In this document: piece after piece, positions 1 to 6,414 of the stretch
How positions within the stretch are numbered: the first letter of the stretch is position 1
Layout of the letters: every line of letters begins with the position of its first letter
Assembly (NCBI GenBank): GCA_017630995.1
Contig: JAGBUD010000008.1
Coordinates: 1 to 7,231, forward strand
Length of the DNA stretch: 7,231 nucleotides
DNA from: Clostridia bacterium
Lineage (GTDB): Bacteria > Bacillota_A > Clostridia > Oscillospirales > CAG-272
Reading direction: 5' to 3'
Notes under the pieces: model-generated
What the model was told of the DNA's origin: nothing
The model's input: only the letters and a program-made list of their open reading frames with translations
Database searches by the model: none
Translations under genes and position numbers: made by a program

Positions 1-1713
1 CAGTATACTACCTTTGACGGTATAATCCGCATAATCGAAAAAAGAATGAAAATGATGGGCGGCGACTATTATCAAGAGTTCGTCGAGGAGATTGCTTGCC
101 CCAAGTGCAAGGGCGCAAGGCTCTCGGATATGGTTCTCGCCGTAACCGTTGGCGGTCTTAATATTGACGAAATCTGTCGCCTCTCGGTAGATAAAATGTA
201 TAGCTTCGTTGAGGGACTTGTTCTCACGGAAAACGAAGCGAAAATCGCAAAAGAGGTCTTAAAGGAAATAAAGGCAAGACTCAATTTTCTTATGCGCGTC
301 GGTCTTGATTACTTGAATCTTGCAAGAACCGCAGGCACCCTTTCGGGCGGAGAAGCGCAAAGAATAAGACTTGCAACGCAGATTGGCTCCGCGCTCACGG
401 GAGTGCTTTATATCCTCGACGAGCCGAGCATCGGACTTCACCAAAGGGATAACGGAAAGCTTATAGAAACGCTTAAAAATCTGCGCGATATAGGAAACAC
501 GGTCGTTGTCGTCGAGCACGACGAGGACACGATGAACGCCGCGGACTTCATTGTTGATATCGGTCCCGGTGCGGGTATTCACGGTGGCGAGGTCGTTGCC
601 GTAGGCTCTCCCGCCGAGGTCGCAAAATGCGAAAAATCTATCACGGGTGCCTACCTTTCCGGAAGAAAGAGAATCCCCGTGCCACGCGAGAGAAGACGCG
701 GAAACGGTAATTTTATAAGCGTTATCGAGGCAGAGGAGAATAACCTCAAAAAGCTCTCGGTCGATTTTCCTCTCGGAACGTTTATTGCCGTAACCGGTGT
801 GTCGGGAAGCGGAAAATCCTCTCTCATCAATTCCGTTTTATACAGAACCTTGGCAAAGGAGCTTAACCGCGCGATAACCTATCCCGGAAAGGTCAAGGAA
901 ATTCGCGGACTCGAATATCTCGATAAGGTCATAGCAATCGACCAAAGCCCGATAGGCAGAACACCTCGCTCAAACCCTGCAACCTACACGGGACTTTTCA
1001 CCGATATAAGAAACCTATTTGCAAAAACCAAGGACGCAAAGGCAAAGGGATTTGACGCGGGCAGATTCTCCTTTAACGTTAAGGGTGGAAGATGTGAGGC
1101 CTGCGAGGGAGACGGCGTTAAGTGCATAGAAATGAATTTCTTGCCCGACGTTTACGTCAAGTGCGACGTATGCCACGGCAAAAGATATAACAGAGATACC
1201 CTCGACGTAAAGTATAAGGGCAAAAACATTTACGACGTTCTCGAAATGTCGGTTGAGGAGGGAATAAGCTTCTTTGACGGACTTCCCCAAATTCAGAAAA
1301 AACTCACAACTCTTTTTGAGGTCGGACTCGGATATATCAAAATCGGTCAGTCCTCAACAACGCTTTCGGGAGGAGAGGCTCAAAGAGTCAAGCTTGCAAC
1401 CGAGCTTGCAAAGCGCTCGACGGGAAAAACGATATACATTCTCGACGAGCCGACAACGGGTCTTCATTCGGAGGACGTGTCAAAGCTTGTAACAATCTTG
1501 CAGCGTCTTGCCGATAACGGAAACACAGTCGTTGTAATAGAGCATAACCTAGACCTCATAAAAACCGCAGACTATATTATCGACCTCGGACCCGAGGGCG
1601 GTGACGGAGGCGGAACCCTCGTTGCAACGGGAACTCCCGAGGAGGTTGCAAAGTGCGAAAAATCATACACGGGTGCCTTCTTAAAACAAAAATTAAAGGA
1701 GACGGAGCAGTGA
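1..1713 (+). CDS. uvrA: Excinuclease ABC subunit A (UvrA), 5'-truncated by the window edge
   Basis: UvrA is the damage-sensing ATPase of nucleotide excision repair; a UvrA dimer loads UvrB at lesions in the cytoplasm. The reading frame is open from base 1, so the ATG at 46 is internal; 570 codons are present and roughly the first 370 residues of a ~940-residue protein are missing, including the first Walker A. Seen in order: a CPKCKGARL zinc-module segment (near 97-125), the first ABC signature LSGGEAQ (340-360) with Walker [10 protein letters not shown] (415-441), the second Walker [10 protein letters not shown] (796-822), a CxxC...CxxC zinc finger (1093-1173), the second LSGGEAQ (1363-1383) and second Walker [10 protein letters not shown] (1441-1467), each Walker B followed by an xEH switch motif. 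All catalytic motifs of this part are intact. The stop codon overlaps the dut start, implying co-transcription and translational coupling. Identity is certain; the promoter lies outside the window. Confidence 0.98.
   Translation, partial: QYTTFDGIIRIIEKRMKMMGGDYYQEFVEEIACPKCKGARLSDMVLAVTVGGLNIDEICRLSVDKMYSFVEGLVLTENEAKIAKEVLKEIKARLNFLMRVGLDYLNLARTAGTLSGGEAQRIRLATQIGSALTGVLYILDEPSIGLHQRDNGKLIETLKNLRDIGNTVVVVEHDEDTMNAADFIVDIGPGAGIHGGEVVAVGSPAEVAKCEKSITGAYLSGRKRIPVPRERRRGNGNFISVIEAEENNLKKLSVDFPLGTFIAVTGVSGSGKSSLINSVLYRTLAKELNRAITYPGKVKEIRGLEYLDKVIAIDQSPIGRTPRSNPATYTGLFTDIRNLFAKTKDAKAKGFDAGRFSFNVKGGRCEACEGDGVKCIEMNFLPDVYVKCDVCHGKRYNRDTLDVKYKGKNIYDVLEMSVEEGISFFDGLPQIQKKLTTLFEVGLGYIKIGQSSTTLSGGEAQRVKLATELAKRSTGKTIYILDEPTTGLHSEDVSKLVTILQRLADNGNTVVVIEHNLDLIKTADYIIDLGPEGGDGGGTLVATGTPEEVAKCEKSYTGAFLKQKLKETEQ
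1695..1701 (+). promoter_or_regulatory. Ribosome binding site that fixes the dut GTG start
   Basis: AAAGGAG inside the last codons of uvrA lies eight bases before the GTG at 1710. This spacing, together with the start of dUTPase homology right after the GTG, selects that codon over the ATG at 1653, which would only add 19 residues read from the uvrA C-terminal coding region in another frame. Confidence 0.85.
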
Positions 1714-2147
1714 AGCTTAATTATAAAATACTAAACGACGGAGCAACTCCACCCGCCTACGCAACAGAGTTTGCCGCAGGCGCCGACCTCTATAATCTTC
1801 GCACGGAAGAGGTAGCGATTCTTCCGGGGGAAACCAAATTAATTCACACGGGCATAGCCCTTGAAATTCCCGAGGGCTACGTCGGGCTTATATTTGCGAG
1901 AAGCGGTCTTGCCACAAAGCGCGGACTTGCTCCCGCAAACAAGGTCGGAGTTATCGATAGCGACTATCGCGGAGAGATAATGGTTGCGCTTTATAATCAA
2001 TCGTCAGCACCGCAAACGGTAGAGGGCGGGGAGCGTGTAGCGCAAATCTCGATAGTTCCGTTCTTAAAGGCGGAATTTTGCGAGGTGCAGGATTTGAGCG
2101 AAACGGGACGCGGCGAAGGCGGATTTGGCTCAACGGGAAACAAATAA
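1710..2147 (+). CDS. dut: dUTP diphosphatase (dUTPase), trimeric family
   Basis: Hydrolyses dUTP to dUMP and pyrophosphate, keeping uracil out of DNA and supplying dUMP for thymidylate synthesis. The 145-residue length matches the homotrimeric all-beta family, and all five motifs are visible: motif 1 AGADL (23-27), motif 2 ARSGLA (63-68), motif 3 GVIDSDYRG (80-88) with the presumed catalytic Asp83 and the base-stacking Tyr86, motif 4 GERVAQ (107-112), and motif 5, a Gly-rich [10 protein letters not shown] tail (134-143) that closes over the substrate. The start is taken as GTG because of the AAAGGAG at 1695-1701; this gives a four-base GTGA overlap with the uvrA stop. Coupling to uvrA fits a shared genome-maintenance role. 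No terminator follows before the next gene, so the transcript probably continues. Confidence 0.96.
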   Translation: MKLNYKILNDGATPPAYATEFAAGADLYNLRTEEVAILPGETKLIHTGIALEIPEGYVGLIFARSGLATKRGLAPANKVGVIDSDYRGEIMVALYNQSSAPQTVEGGERVAQISIVPFLKAEFCEVQDLSETGRGEGGFGSTGNK

Positions 2148-2180
2148 AAAATACTCTAAAATCAATAGGAGAAAACCAAA

Positions 2181-4040
2181 ATGGAAAGAGACGTTGTCCT
2201 TAACGGTATACACATAGGTGAGCATTCCTTTGTTACCGAGGAAATCAAAAACGAAATTTACGAGAGAGTTATAAAGCCCGGCTATAACTTCGTTACCATA
2301 AGACCGAGAAGAACGGTAGATATCCCCCAGCATTACTTTATCGAGTGGGCGCAGTACCTTGCTGAAAACGAGGTGTATTTCGTATTTCTTTACACAATTC
2401 AGAACGCACCGGACGGAAAGGTAACTCATCTTGAAAAGGAAACCGTTTCCGAAATGAAGAGAATTGCGGGCAAGTATTTTGTCGGTGATATGATAGGCGA
2501 AACGGGAAGCTCGGTTGCTTGCAAGTGGCCGGGATACTACCTCAATGCAAACCATAAGAATTGGGATACCAAGATAGGAACGAGAAAGCATGCCGATATG
2601 AAGGCGGCTCACGAGGGATACGTAAACGAGGTATCAAAGCTTATCGAGATAGATAGAGAGCTTGGAGTGCCCGACGTGGTTTCCGTTGAAGCAACTGGAC
2701 TTAATAAGTACAACGCAGAGGCAGGCGTAACCATTCCCATGCTTGAGCTTATGTGCGGAAGCCCCGACCAGCTCGTTTCCTCTCTTCGCGGAATGGCAAG
2801 AGCCTTCGATTCTAAAATGTGGGGAACGTATGTTGCTCACGAATGGTATGGCGGAATGCGCCACGATGACCCCCTTAAAAGAAAAAGACTCGAGCTTGCA
2901 TATAAGTACGCATACCTTGCGGGAACGCAGGCATTCTGCCTTGAAAGCGGCGACGAGCTTATCGCATCGTACGGACATAGATTTGAGGCGGATTCCGAAA
3001 TCTGCGAGGATTATCGCAGAGTTCTTTCCGATATGATGGAATACATAAAAAAGGACGAGCGTCCCGTTGGCGGACCTCGCGTAAAGGTTGCATTCGTTTC
3101 CGGACTCCACGATGCGTGGGGTGGCTGGGGCGGCAGCTACGTCTGGAATCAGTTTGAGGGCGAGGAATGGGGTCATAACGAAGCAGAGCATTCTTGGAGA
3201 TTCCTCACCGAGATAGGCGTTAAGAGAACGTGGGAGGACATCGCAAACTTCGGTGATAACGATTTTTCCGCAACCCCCGCATACGGTATGTACGATATCG
3301 TTCCCATCGAGGCTCCCGTAGAAAAGCTCTCCCGTTACGATTATCTCATATTCCTTGGCTGGAACTCTATGACCGATGAGAATATGGATAAGCTCTATGA
3401 GTACGTAAAGCGCGGCGGAAATCTTCTTATGAGCGCAGCTCACCTCAATTACAGCGTAAAGCGCGCGGGCGAGCTTATTATGCCCTCGAACGAAAAGCTT
3501 GAAAAGCTCTTCGGAGCACGCTTCACGGGCGAAACCTTTAAGAGCAACAACGGCGTTAAGTTTAATTACACCTCGGTTAACTCAAATCTTCAGTATCCGG
3601 GCTCTATCAGCCTTGCGGGCGACCCCATATACGCCTCGGGATATGCTGATTACGCAAAATTTGAAATAACCACGGGTAACGAAACCGCCCTTATCAATAA
3701 CACGTTCGTCAAGTCTGCATCTATCGCTCCCGCGGTGATAGAGAACAAGGTTGGCGATGGCGTTGCAACCCTTATAACAAGCACAAACTATCCGGGAAAT
3801 CCCATGCTTTATCCCCTTTATCGCGCAGTTGCACGCGAAATGATTTCAAGAAGCAACGTAACAAGCTCGGATATCCGCGTTCTTTCAAGTGACAGACTTC
3901 GCTATGCAGTATACGAGGGCAATAAGATGTATCTCCTTAATACCGATTACGATATGCCTATCAACGTAAAGATTATCTACGGTGATAAGACGTATGAGCT
4001 TGCGCTTGCATCGCTTGAGCTTGCAACACTTCAGCTTTGA
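2181..4040 (+). CDS. Unassigned glycoside hydrolase/phosphorylase-like protein (TIM barrel + GATase1-like domain)
   Basis: I do not recognise the exact family. The 619-residue protein has no signal peptide or membrane segment, so it should be cytoplasmic. Residues 1-295 read like a (beta/alpha)8 barrel: strand-like segments FVTIRPRR (37-44), VYFVFLYTI (65-73), GDMIGETGS (102-110), WGTYVAHEWYGG (214-225) and AFCLESGDE (251-259). Glu107 and Glu221 sit where clan GH-A enzymes place the acid/base and nucleophile; Glu170 and Glu255 are alternatives. Residues 300-425 look like a GATase1-like domain: VKVAFVSG, a Trp/Gly-rich stretch DAWGGWGGS (311-319), then YDYLIFLGW and a helix leading to RGGNLLMSAA. 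The last ~60 residues form a small beta domain. This order recalls GH42 beta-galactosidases and GH112 lacto-N-biose phosphorylases, but I see no diagnostic motif of either. AGGAG at 2167-2171 supports the ATG. It follows dut by 33 bases, probably in one transcript. Enzyme class is inferred from layout only. Confidence 0.6.
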   Translation: MERDVVLNGIHIGEHSFVTEEIKNEIYERVIKPGYNFVTIRPRRTVDIPQHYFIEWAQYLAENEVYFVFLYTIQNAPDGKVTHLEKETVSEMKRIAGKYFVGDMIGETGSSVACKWPGYYLNANHKNWDTKIGTRKHADMKAAHEGYVNEVSKLIEIDRELGVPDVVSVEATGLNKYNAEAGVTIPMLELMCGSPDQLVSSLRGMARAFDSKMWGTYVAHEWYGGMRHDDPLKRKRLELAYKYAYLAGTQAFCLESGDELIASYGHRFEADSEICEDYRRVLSDMMEYIKKDERPVGGPRVKVAFVSGLHDAWGGWGGSYVWNQFEGEEWGHNEAEHSWRFLTEIGVKRTWEDIANFGDNDFSATPAYGMYDIVPIEAPVEKLSRYDYLIFLGWNSMTDENMDKLYEYVKRGGNLLMSAAHLNYSVKRAGELIMPSNEKLEKLFGARFTGETFKSNNGVKFNYTSVNSNLQYPGSISLAGDPIYASGYADYAKFEITTGNETALINNTFVKSASIAPAVIENKVGDGVATLITSTNYPGNPMLYPLYRAVAREMISRSNVTSSDIRVLSSDRLRYAVYEGNKMYLLNTDYDMPINVKIIYGDKTYELALASLELATLQL

Positions 4041-4044
4041 TTTG

Positions 4045-4090
4045 AAAAACACAAAAAGCACGGTTTTTACACCGTGCTTTTTGTGTTTTT
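4045..4090. terminator. Bidirectional intrinsic terminator between convergent genes
   Basis: A perfect 20-bp inverted repeat (4045-4064 and 4071-4090) has a 6-base loop. Its GC-rich core (4058-4064 with 4071-4077) is flanked by an A-run on the left and a T-run on the right, so the transcript from either side ends in a hairpin followed by U residues. It starts four bases after the stop of the + strand glycosidase-like gene, and its outer base is also the last base of the minus-strand stop codon. Confidence 0.93.
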
Positions 4091-5046
4091 TAAAAGTATT
4101 CCTTTGCAAAATATATCTCGTTTTTTGAAATTGCAAATTCCTTGCCGTTAAGGTAATCGAGCGCGGTTGGCTCACCCTTAAAGGAAAAGCGTAGCTTGTA
4201 GGAATAAAGCGCTTGATATTTATATCCTTTTGCGCGGTCATCCTTGTTTATGCCGTATTTTCCGTCACCAATGAGTGGGTGCCCGATGTGCGCCATATGA
4301 GCGCGGATTTGATGTGTTCTTCCCGTAAGAAGCTCAACCTCAATAAGAGCGCTGCTTTGCTTCTTCGCTATCACCTTGTATTTTGTGATTATGTTCTTTG
4401 CCGCCTTGGGCGGATTTTTGTCGTAAACGCGAACGATATTGTTCTTGTCGTCCTTTAAAAGATAGCCGTAAAGGGTGTCCTCGCTCTTTTTCGGTATCCC
4501 GTGGATTGCGGCGAGATAGAACTTGTCAATCTCTCTTTCCTTGATTTTCTCGTTCATAACGCGCAGCGCCTCCGCATTCTTTGCCGCAATAACTATTCCG
4601 CCTGTGTTTCGGTCAATTCTGTTGCAAAGCGCGGGAGCAAAGCTCTGCTCGCTTTCGGGGTCATATTCTCCGTTCTGATATAAATACGCCTGAATATGAG
4701 TTATCAGCGTGGATGTCGAGCCGTTTTCGTCCTCGTGAACAGAAACGCCGGGGCGCTTGTCAACGAGCATTATGTTTTCGTCCTCGTAAATAACCGAAAT
4801 CTTCGGCGTTATCCGCGAAAACGAGGAGCTCTCCACCTTTTTCTCAAAAAACTCCTCTGCAAGAAAGCATTGAACGGTGTCGCCCTCGTTCAATATAACG
4901 TTTGCCTCCGTGCGCTTTCTGTTGAGCTTTATCTTCTTTGTGCGTATTGATTTATATAAAAGGCTCGTCGGCAGGTCAAGGGTCTTTGTAATGAATTTAT
5001 CAAGCCTTTGCCCCGCGTCGTTTTTGCCTATAACAAGCTCGCGCAT
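4090..5046 (-). CDS. RluA-family RNA pseudouridine synthase with S4 domain
   Basis: Converts specific uridines in rRNA (or tRNA) to pseudouridine in the cytoplasm. The 318-residue protein begins with an S4 RNA-binding domain (about 12-65, QRLDKFI onward) followed by the catalytic domain: the YEDENIMLVDKRPG segment (87-100), the catalytic motif CNRIDRNTGG (141-150) with presumed catalytic Asp145, and GRTHQIRAHMAHIGHPLIGD (242-261), the conserved Arg-Thr-His-Gln-Ile-Arg signature. The usual His before Arg in the HRLD motif is Asn142 here. Length and domain order fit the RluC/RluD type, but the target position cannot be read from sequence, so no symbol is given. AAAGGGG (5054-5060, minus strand) sits seven bases before the ATG, and a strong promoter lies upstream. 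It appears monocistronic: convergent with the glycosidase-like gene and divergent from the nucleotidyltransferase gene. Confidence 0.95.
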   Translation of the reverse strand: MRELVIGKNDAGQRLDKFITKTLDLPTSLLYKSIRTKKIKLNRKRTEANVILNEGDTVQCFLAEEFFEKKVESSSFSRITPKISVIYEDENIMLVDKRPGVSVHEDENGSTSTLITHIQAYLYQNGEYDPESEQSFAPALCNRIDRNTGGIVIAAKNAEALRVMNEKIKEREIDKFYLAAIHGIPKKSEDTLYGYLLKDDKNNIVRVYDKNPPKAAKNIITKYKVIAKKQSSALIEVELLTGRTHQIRAHMAHIGHPLIGDGKYGINKDDRAKGYKYQALYSYKLRFSFKGEPTALDYLNGKEFAISKNEIYFAKEYF

Positions 5047-5075
5047 ATTTTTGCCCCTTTAAAAAACTTCAATTT

Positions 5076-5104
5076 ATTATACACTATTTTTTGCCTAAAT
5101 TCAA
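5076..5104 (-). promoter_or_regulatory. Sigma-A-type promoter of the pseudouridine synthase gene
   Basis: On the minus strand TTGAAT (5099-5104) and a perfect TATAAT (5076-5081) are separated by exactly 17 bases. The -10 box ends about 30 bases before the ATG, giving a leader of roughly 20-25 bases that contains the AAAGGGG ribosome binding site. Confidence 0.85.
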
Positions 5105-5221
5105 GTGTTCCGCCCCAAAGAGTTTGATAAATAGCGAAAAATGTTAAAAAACAAAGCTTTATTCCGTGACGGAACAGAAAAAATATAACTTTTTGCGTTT
5201 TTCTATCCATCAAAATTAGCC

Positions 5222-5259
5222 TTGATTTTTTTGCAAGTATATGTTATACTTAACATAAT
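5222..5259 (+). promoter_or_regulatory. Two overlapping candidate promoters for the nucleotidyltransferase gene
   Basis: Two sigma-A-like pairs overlap with a nine-base offset, both with 17-base spacers: TTGATT (5222-5227) with TATACT (5245-5250), and TTGCAA (5231-5236) with CATAAT (5254-5259). Each has a 4/6 -35 box and a 5/6 -10 box. Either would give a leader of about 40-55 bases before the ATG at 5309. The sequence does not decide which is used. Confidence 0.65.
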
Positions 5260-5263
5260 CTAT

Positions 5264-5278
5264 CAAAATTTAATTTTG
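5264..5278. repeat. Perfect AT-rich palindrome downstream of the -10 box (possible operator)
   Basis: CAAAATT (5264-5270) and AATTTTG (5272-5278) are inverted around a single base, placed around the expected transcription start of the nucleotidyltransferase gene. The nine bases ATCAAAATT at 5262-5270 recur as a direct repeat at 5209-5217, upstream of the first -35 box. The position suits a repressor site, but such low-complexity AT sequence can arise by chance, so the operator role is only a suggestion. Confidence 0.35.
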
Positions 5279-5308
5279 GAATAATAAAATACAAAATAGG
5301 AGAAGCAT

Positions 5309-6220
5309 ATGAAAAATCCCGAACTCGTAATAATGGCTGCTGGAATGGGCTCAAGATACGGCGGACTTAAGCAGATAGACACCGTTGACCCCGCAGGTCA
5401 TATCATAATCGACTACTCAATCTATGACGCAATGCGCGCAGGCTTCCGCGATTTCACCTTCATAATAAAGAAAGAAATCGAAAAGGACTTCCGCGACGTT
5501 GTTGACCCCCACCTCGCAGGTAAGGATATCAACGTTAAATACGTTTATCAGGAGCTTGATAAGCTCCCCGAGGGATATTCTGTTCCCGATGGAAGACGTA
5601 AGCCTTGGGGCACCGCACACGCAATTCTTTGCTGCCTTGGCACCGTAACCGCTCCCTTTGCGGTTATAAATGCGGACGATTACTACGGAGCAAACGCATT
5701 TATGAAGATTTACGATTTCCTCAAGAATACAAACGACGAGGGCAAGTATCACTACGCGATGGTTGGCTACCGTATTAAGAATACCGTAACCGAGCAGGGC
5801 ACAGTTTCAAGAGGTATCTGCGCATCCGATGAAAACGGAATGCTCACCGAAATCGTTGAGCGCACCAAGATAGGCACCGAAAACGGAAAGATTTATTTCA
5901 TCGAGGACGGAGTAACTACCGACCTTGACCCCGAAACCCTCGTTTCCATGAACCTTTGGGGCTTTACCCCCTCGTATATCGAAGAATGTAAGGAAAGATT
6001 CCCCAAGTTCCTCGACGAGTCTATCCCGAAGAATCCCGAAAAGTGCGAATTCTTCCTCCCCTCCATAGTTTCCGAGCTCATCAGTGAGGGCAAGGCAGAC
6101 GTTAAGGTGCTCGATAACACAGATAAGTGGTACGTCGTTACCTATAAAGAAGATAAGGAAGACGTTGTAAAAGCATTTGCTGACCTCAAAGCAAAGGGCG
6201 TTTATCCCGAAAACTTCTAA
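5309..6220 (+). CDS. Sugar-phosphate nucleotidyltransferase-like protein (NTP_transferase superfamily)
   Basis: Expected to join a nucleoside triphosphate and a sugar 1-phosphate to give an NDP-sugar and pyrophosphate in the cytoplasm. The 303-residue protein starts with the Rossmann-like nucleotide-binding segment MAAGMGSRYGG (9-19), followed by Lys21, which corresponds to the Lys of the usual PK motif. KPWGTAHAI (98-106) matches the conserved GTA(H/G)A region, and NADDYYG (121-127) carries the metal-binding Asp of the catalytic loop. The C-terminal part has mixed alpha/beta content and no hexapeptide-repeat acyltransferase domain, so it is the stand-alone form. The sugar and nucleotide cannot be told from sequence; uridylyl- or thymidylyl-transfer to a hexose phosphate is a reasonable guess. 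AGGAG (5298-5302) lies six bases before the ATG. It has its own promoter region and terminator and appears monocistronic. A link to the glycosidase-like protein upstream is possible but unproven. Confidence 0.85.
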   Translation: MKNPELVIMAAGMGSRYGGLKQIDTVDPAGHIIIDYSIYDAMRAGFRDFTFIIKKEIEKDFRDVVDPHLAGKDINVKYVYQELDKLPEGYSVPDGRRKPWGTAHAILCCLGTVTAPFAVINADDYYGANAFMKIYDFLKNTNDEGKYHYAMVGYRIKNTVTEQGTVSRGICASDENGMLTEIVERTKIGTENGKIYFIEDGVTTDLDPETLVSMNLWGFTPSYIEECKERFPKFLDESIPKNPEKCEFFLPSIVSELISEGKADVKVLDNTDKWYVVTYKEDKEDVVKAFADLKAKGVYPENF

Positions 6221-6246
6221 TTCAGCAAGTTAAAATTACATATTCG

Positions 6247-6284
6247 CAGCGGTGATAGCCTTGTGCTATCACCGCTGTTTTTTT
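6247..6284 (+). terminator. Intrinsic terminator of the nucleotidyltransferase gene
   Basis: A perfect 13-bp GC-rich stem (6247-6259 with 6265-6277) with a 5-base loop is followed directly by seven T residues (6278-6284). It begins 26 bases after the stop codon. Confidence 0.95.
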
Positions 6285-6342
6285 ATATTTTTGCTCCTCT
6301 CCTTTAACCTTTAAATATTAGAAATAAAATTTCCCCTAAATA

Positions 6343-6371
6343 TTTACATTTTCAATTCACAGTGCTATAAT
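6343..6371 (+). promoter_or_regulatory. Extended -10 sigma-A-type promoter of the lipoprotein gene
   Basis: TTTACA (6343-6348, 5/6 match to the -35 consensus) and a perfect TATAAT (6366-6371) are separated by 17 bases, and the TG of an extended -10 element stands at 6363-6364. The predicted leader is about 35-40 bases and contains a full AAGGAGG ribosome binding site at 6401-6407. It lies between the upstream terminator and the ATG at 6415, so the lipoprotein gene is transcribed independently and probably well. Confidence 0.88.
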
Positions 6372-6414
6372 TAAAAGTAATAACGATTTAAAGCATCTTC
6401 AAGGAGGATTTTCA

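Noticed and set aside
46..48. ATG at 46 as the true start of uvrA
   Set aside because: The frame is open to base 1 and the sequence there already encodes internal UvrA residues, so the gene is simply cut by the window.
259..582. 107-codon minus-strand frame inside uvrA
   Set aside because: It is antisense to the first UvrA signature and Walker B region, so its openness follows from uvrA codon use.
1653..1712. ATG at 1653 as the start of dut
   Set aside because: It would add residues read from the uvrA C-terminus in another frame; the ribosome binding site and family length point to the GTG at 1710.
2130..2612. 160-codon open frame on the minus strand spanning the dut end and the start of the glycosidase-like gene
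   Set aside because: It overlaps two well supported genes and its product shows no recognisable domain.
2634..3443. 269-codon open frame on the minus strand inside the glycosidase-like gene
   Set aside because: It lies wholly opposite a long, coherent protein with a good ribosome binding site; its translation is Cys- and Ser-rich without recognisable motifs, as expected of an antisense shadow.
2181..4040. Calling the unassigned protein a GH42 beta-galactosidase or GH112 phosphorylase outright
   Set aside because: Only the domain order is similar; I could not identify diagnostic active-site motifs of either family by eye.
3885..4241. 118-codon minus-strand frame across the terminator
   Set aside because: It reads through the bidirectional hairpin and overlaps the ends of two real genes in other frames; no motif is visible.
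4213..5062. Several short + strand frames opposite the pseudouridine synthase gene
   Set aside because: All are antisense to a complete S4 plus RluA-type protein and show no domain of their own.
5028..5213. 61-codon minus-strand frame upstream of the pseudouridine synthase gene
   Set aside because: It overlaps that gene's promoter and first codons, has no convincing ribosome binding site, and encodes a low-complexity Phe/Lys-rich product.
5060..5308. Possible riboswitch or small RNA in the divergent intergenic region
   Set aside because: I see promoters and short inverted repeats but no conserved riboswitch core and no terminator-like hairpin with a T-run ahead of the nucleotidyltransferase gene.
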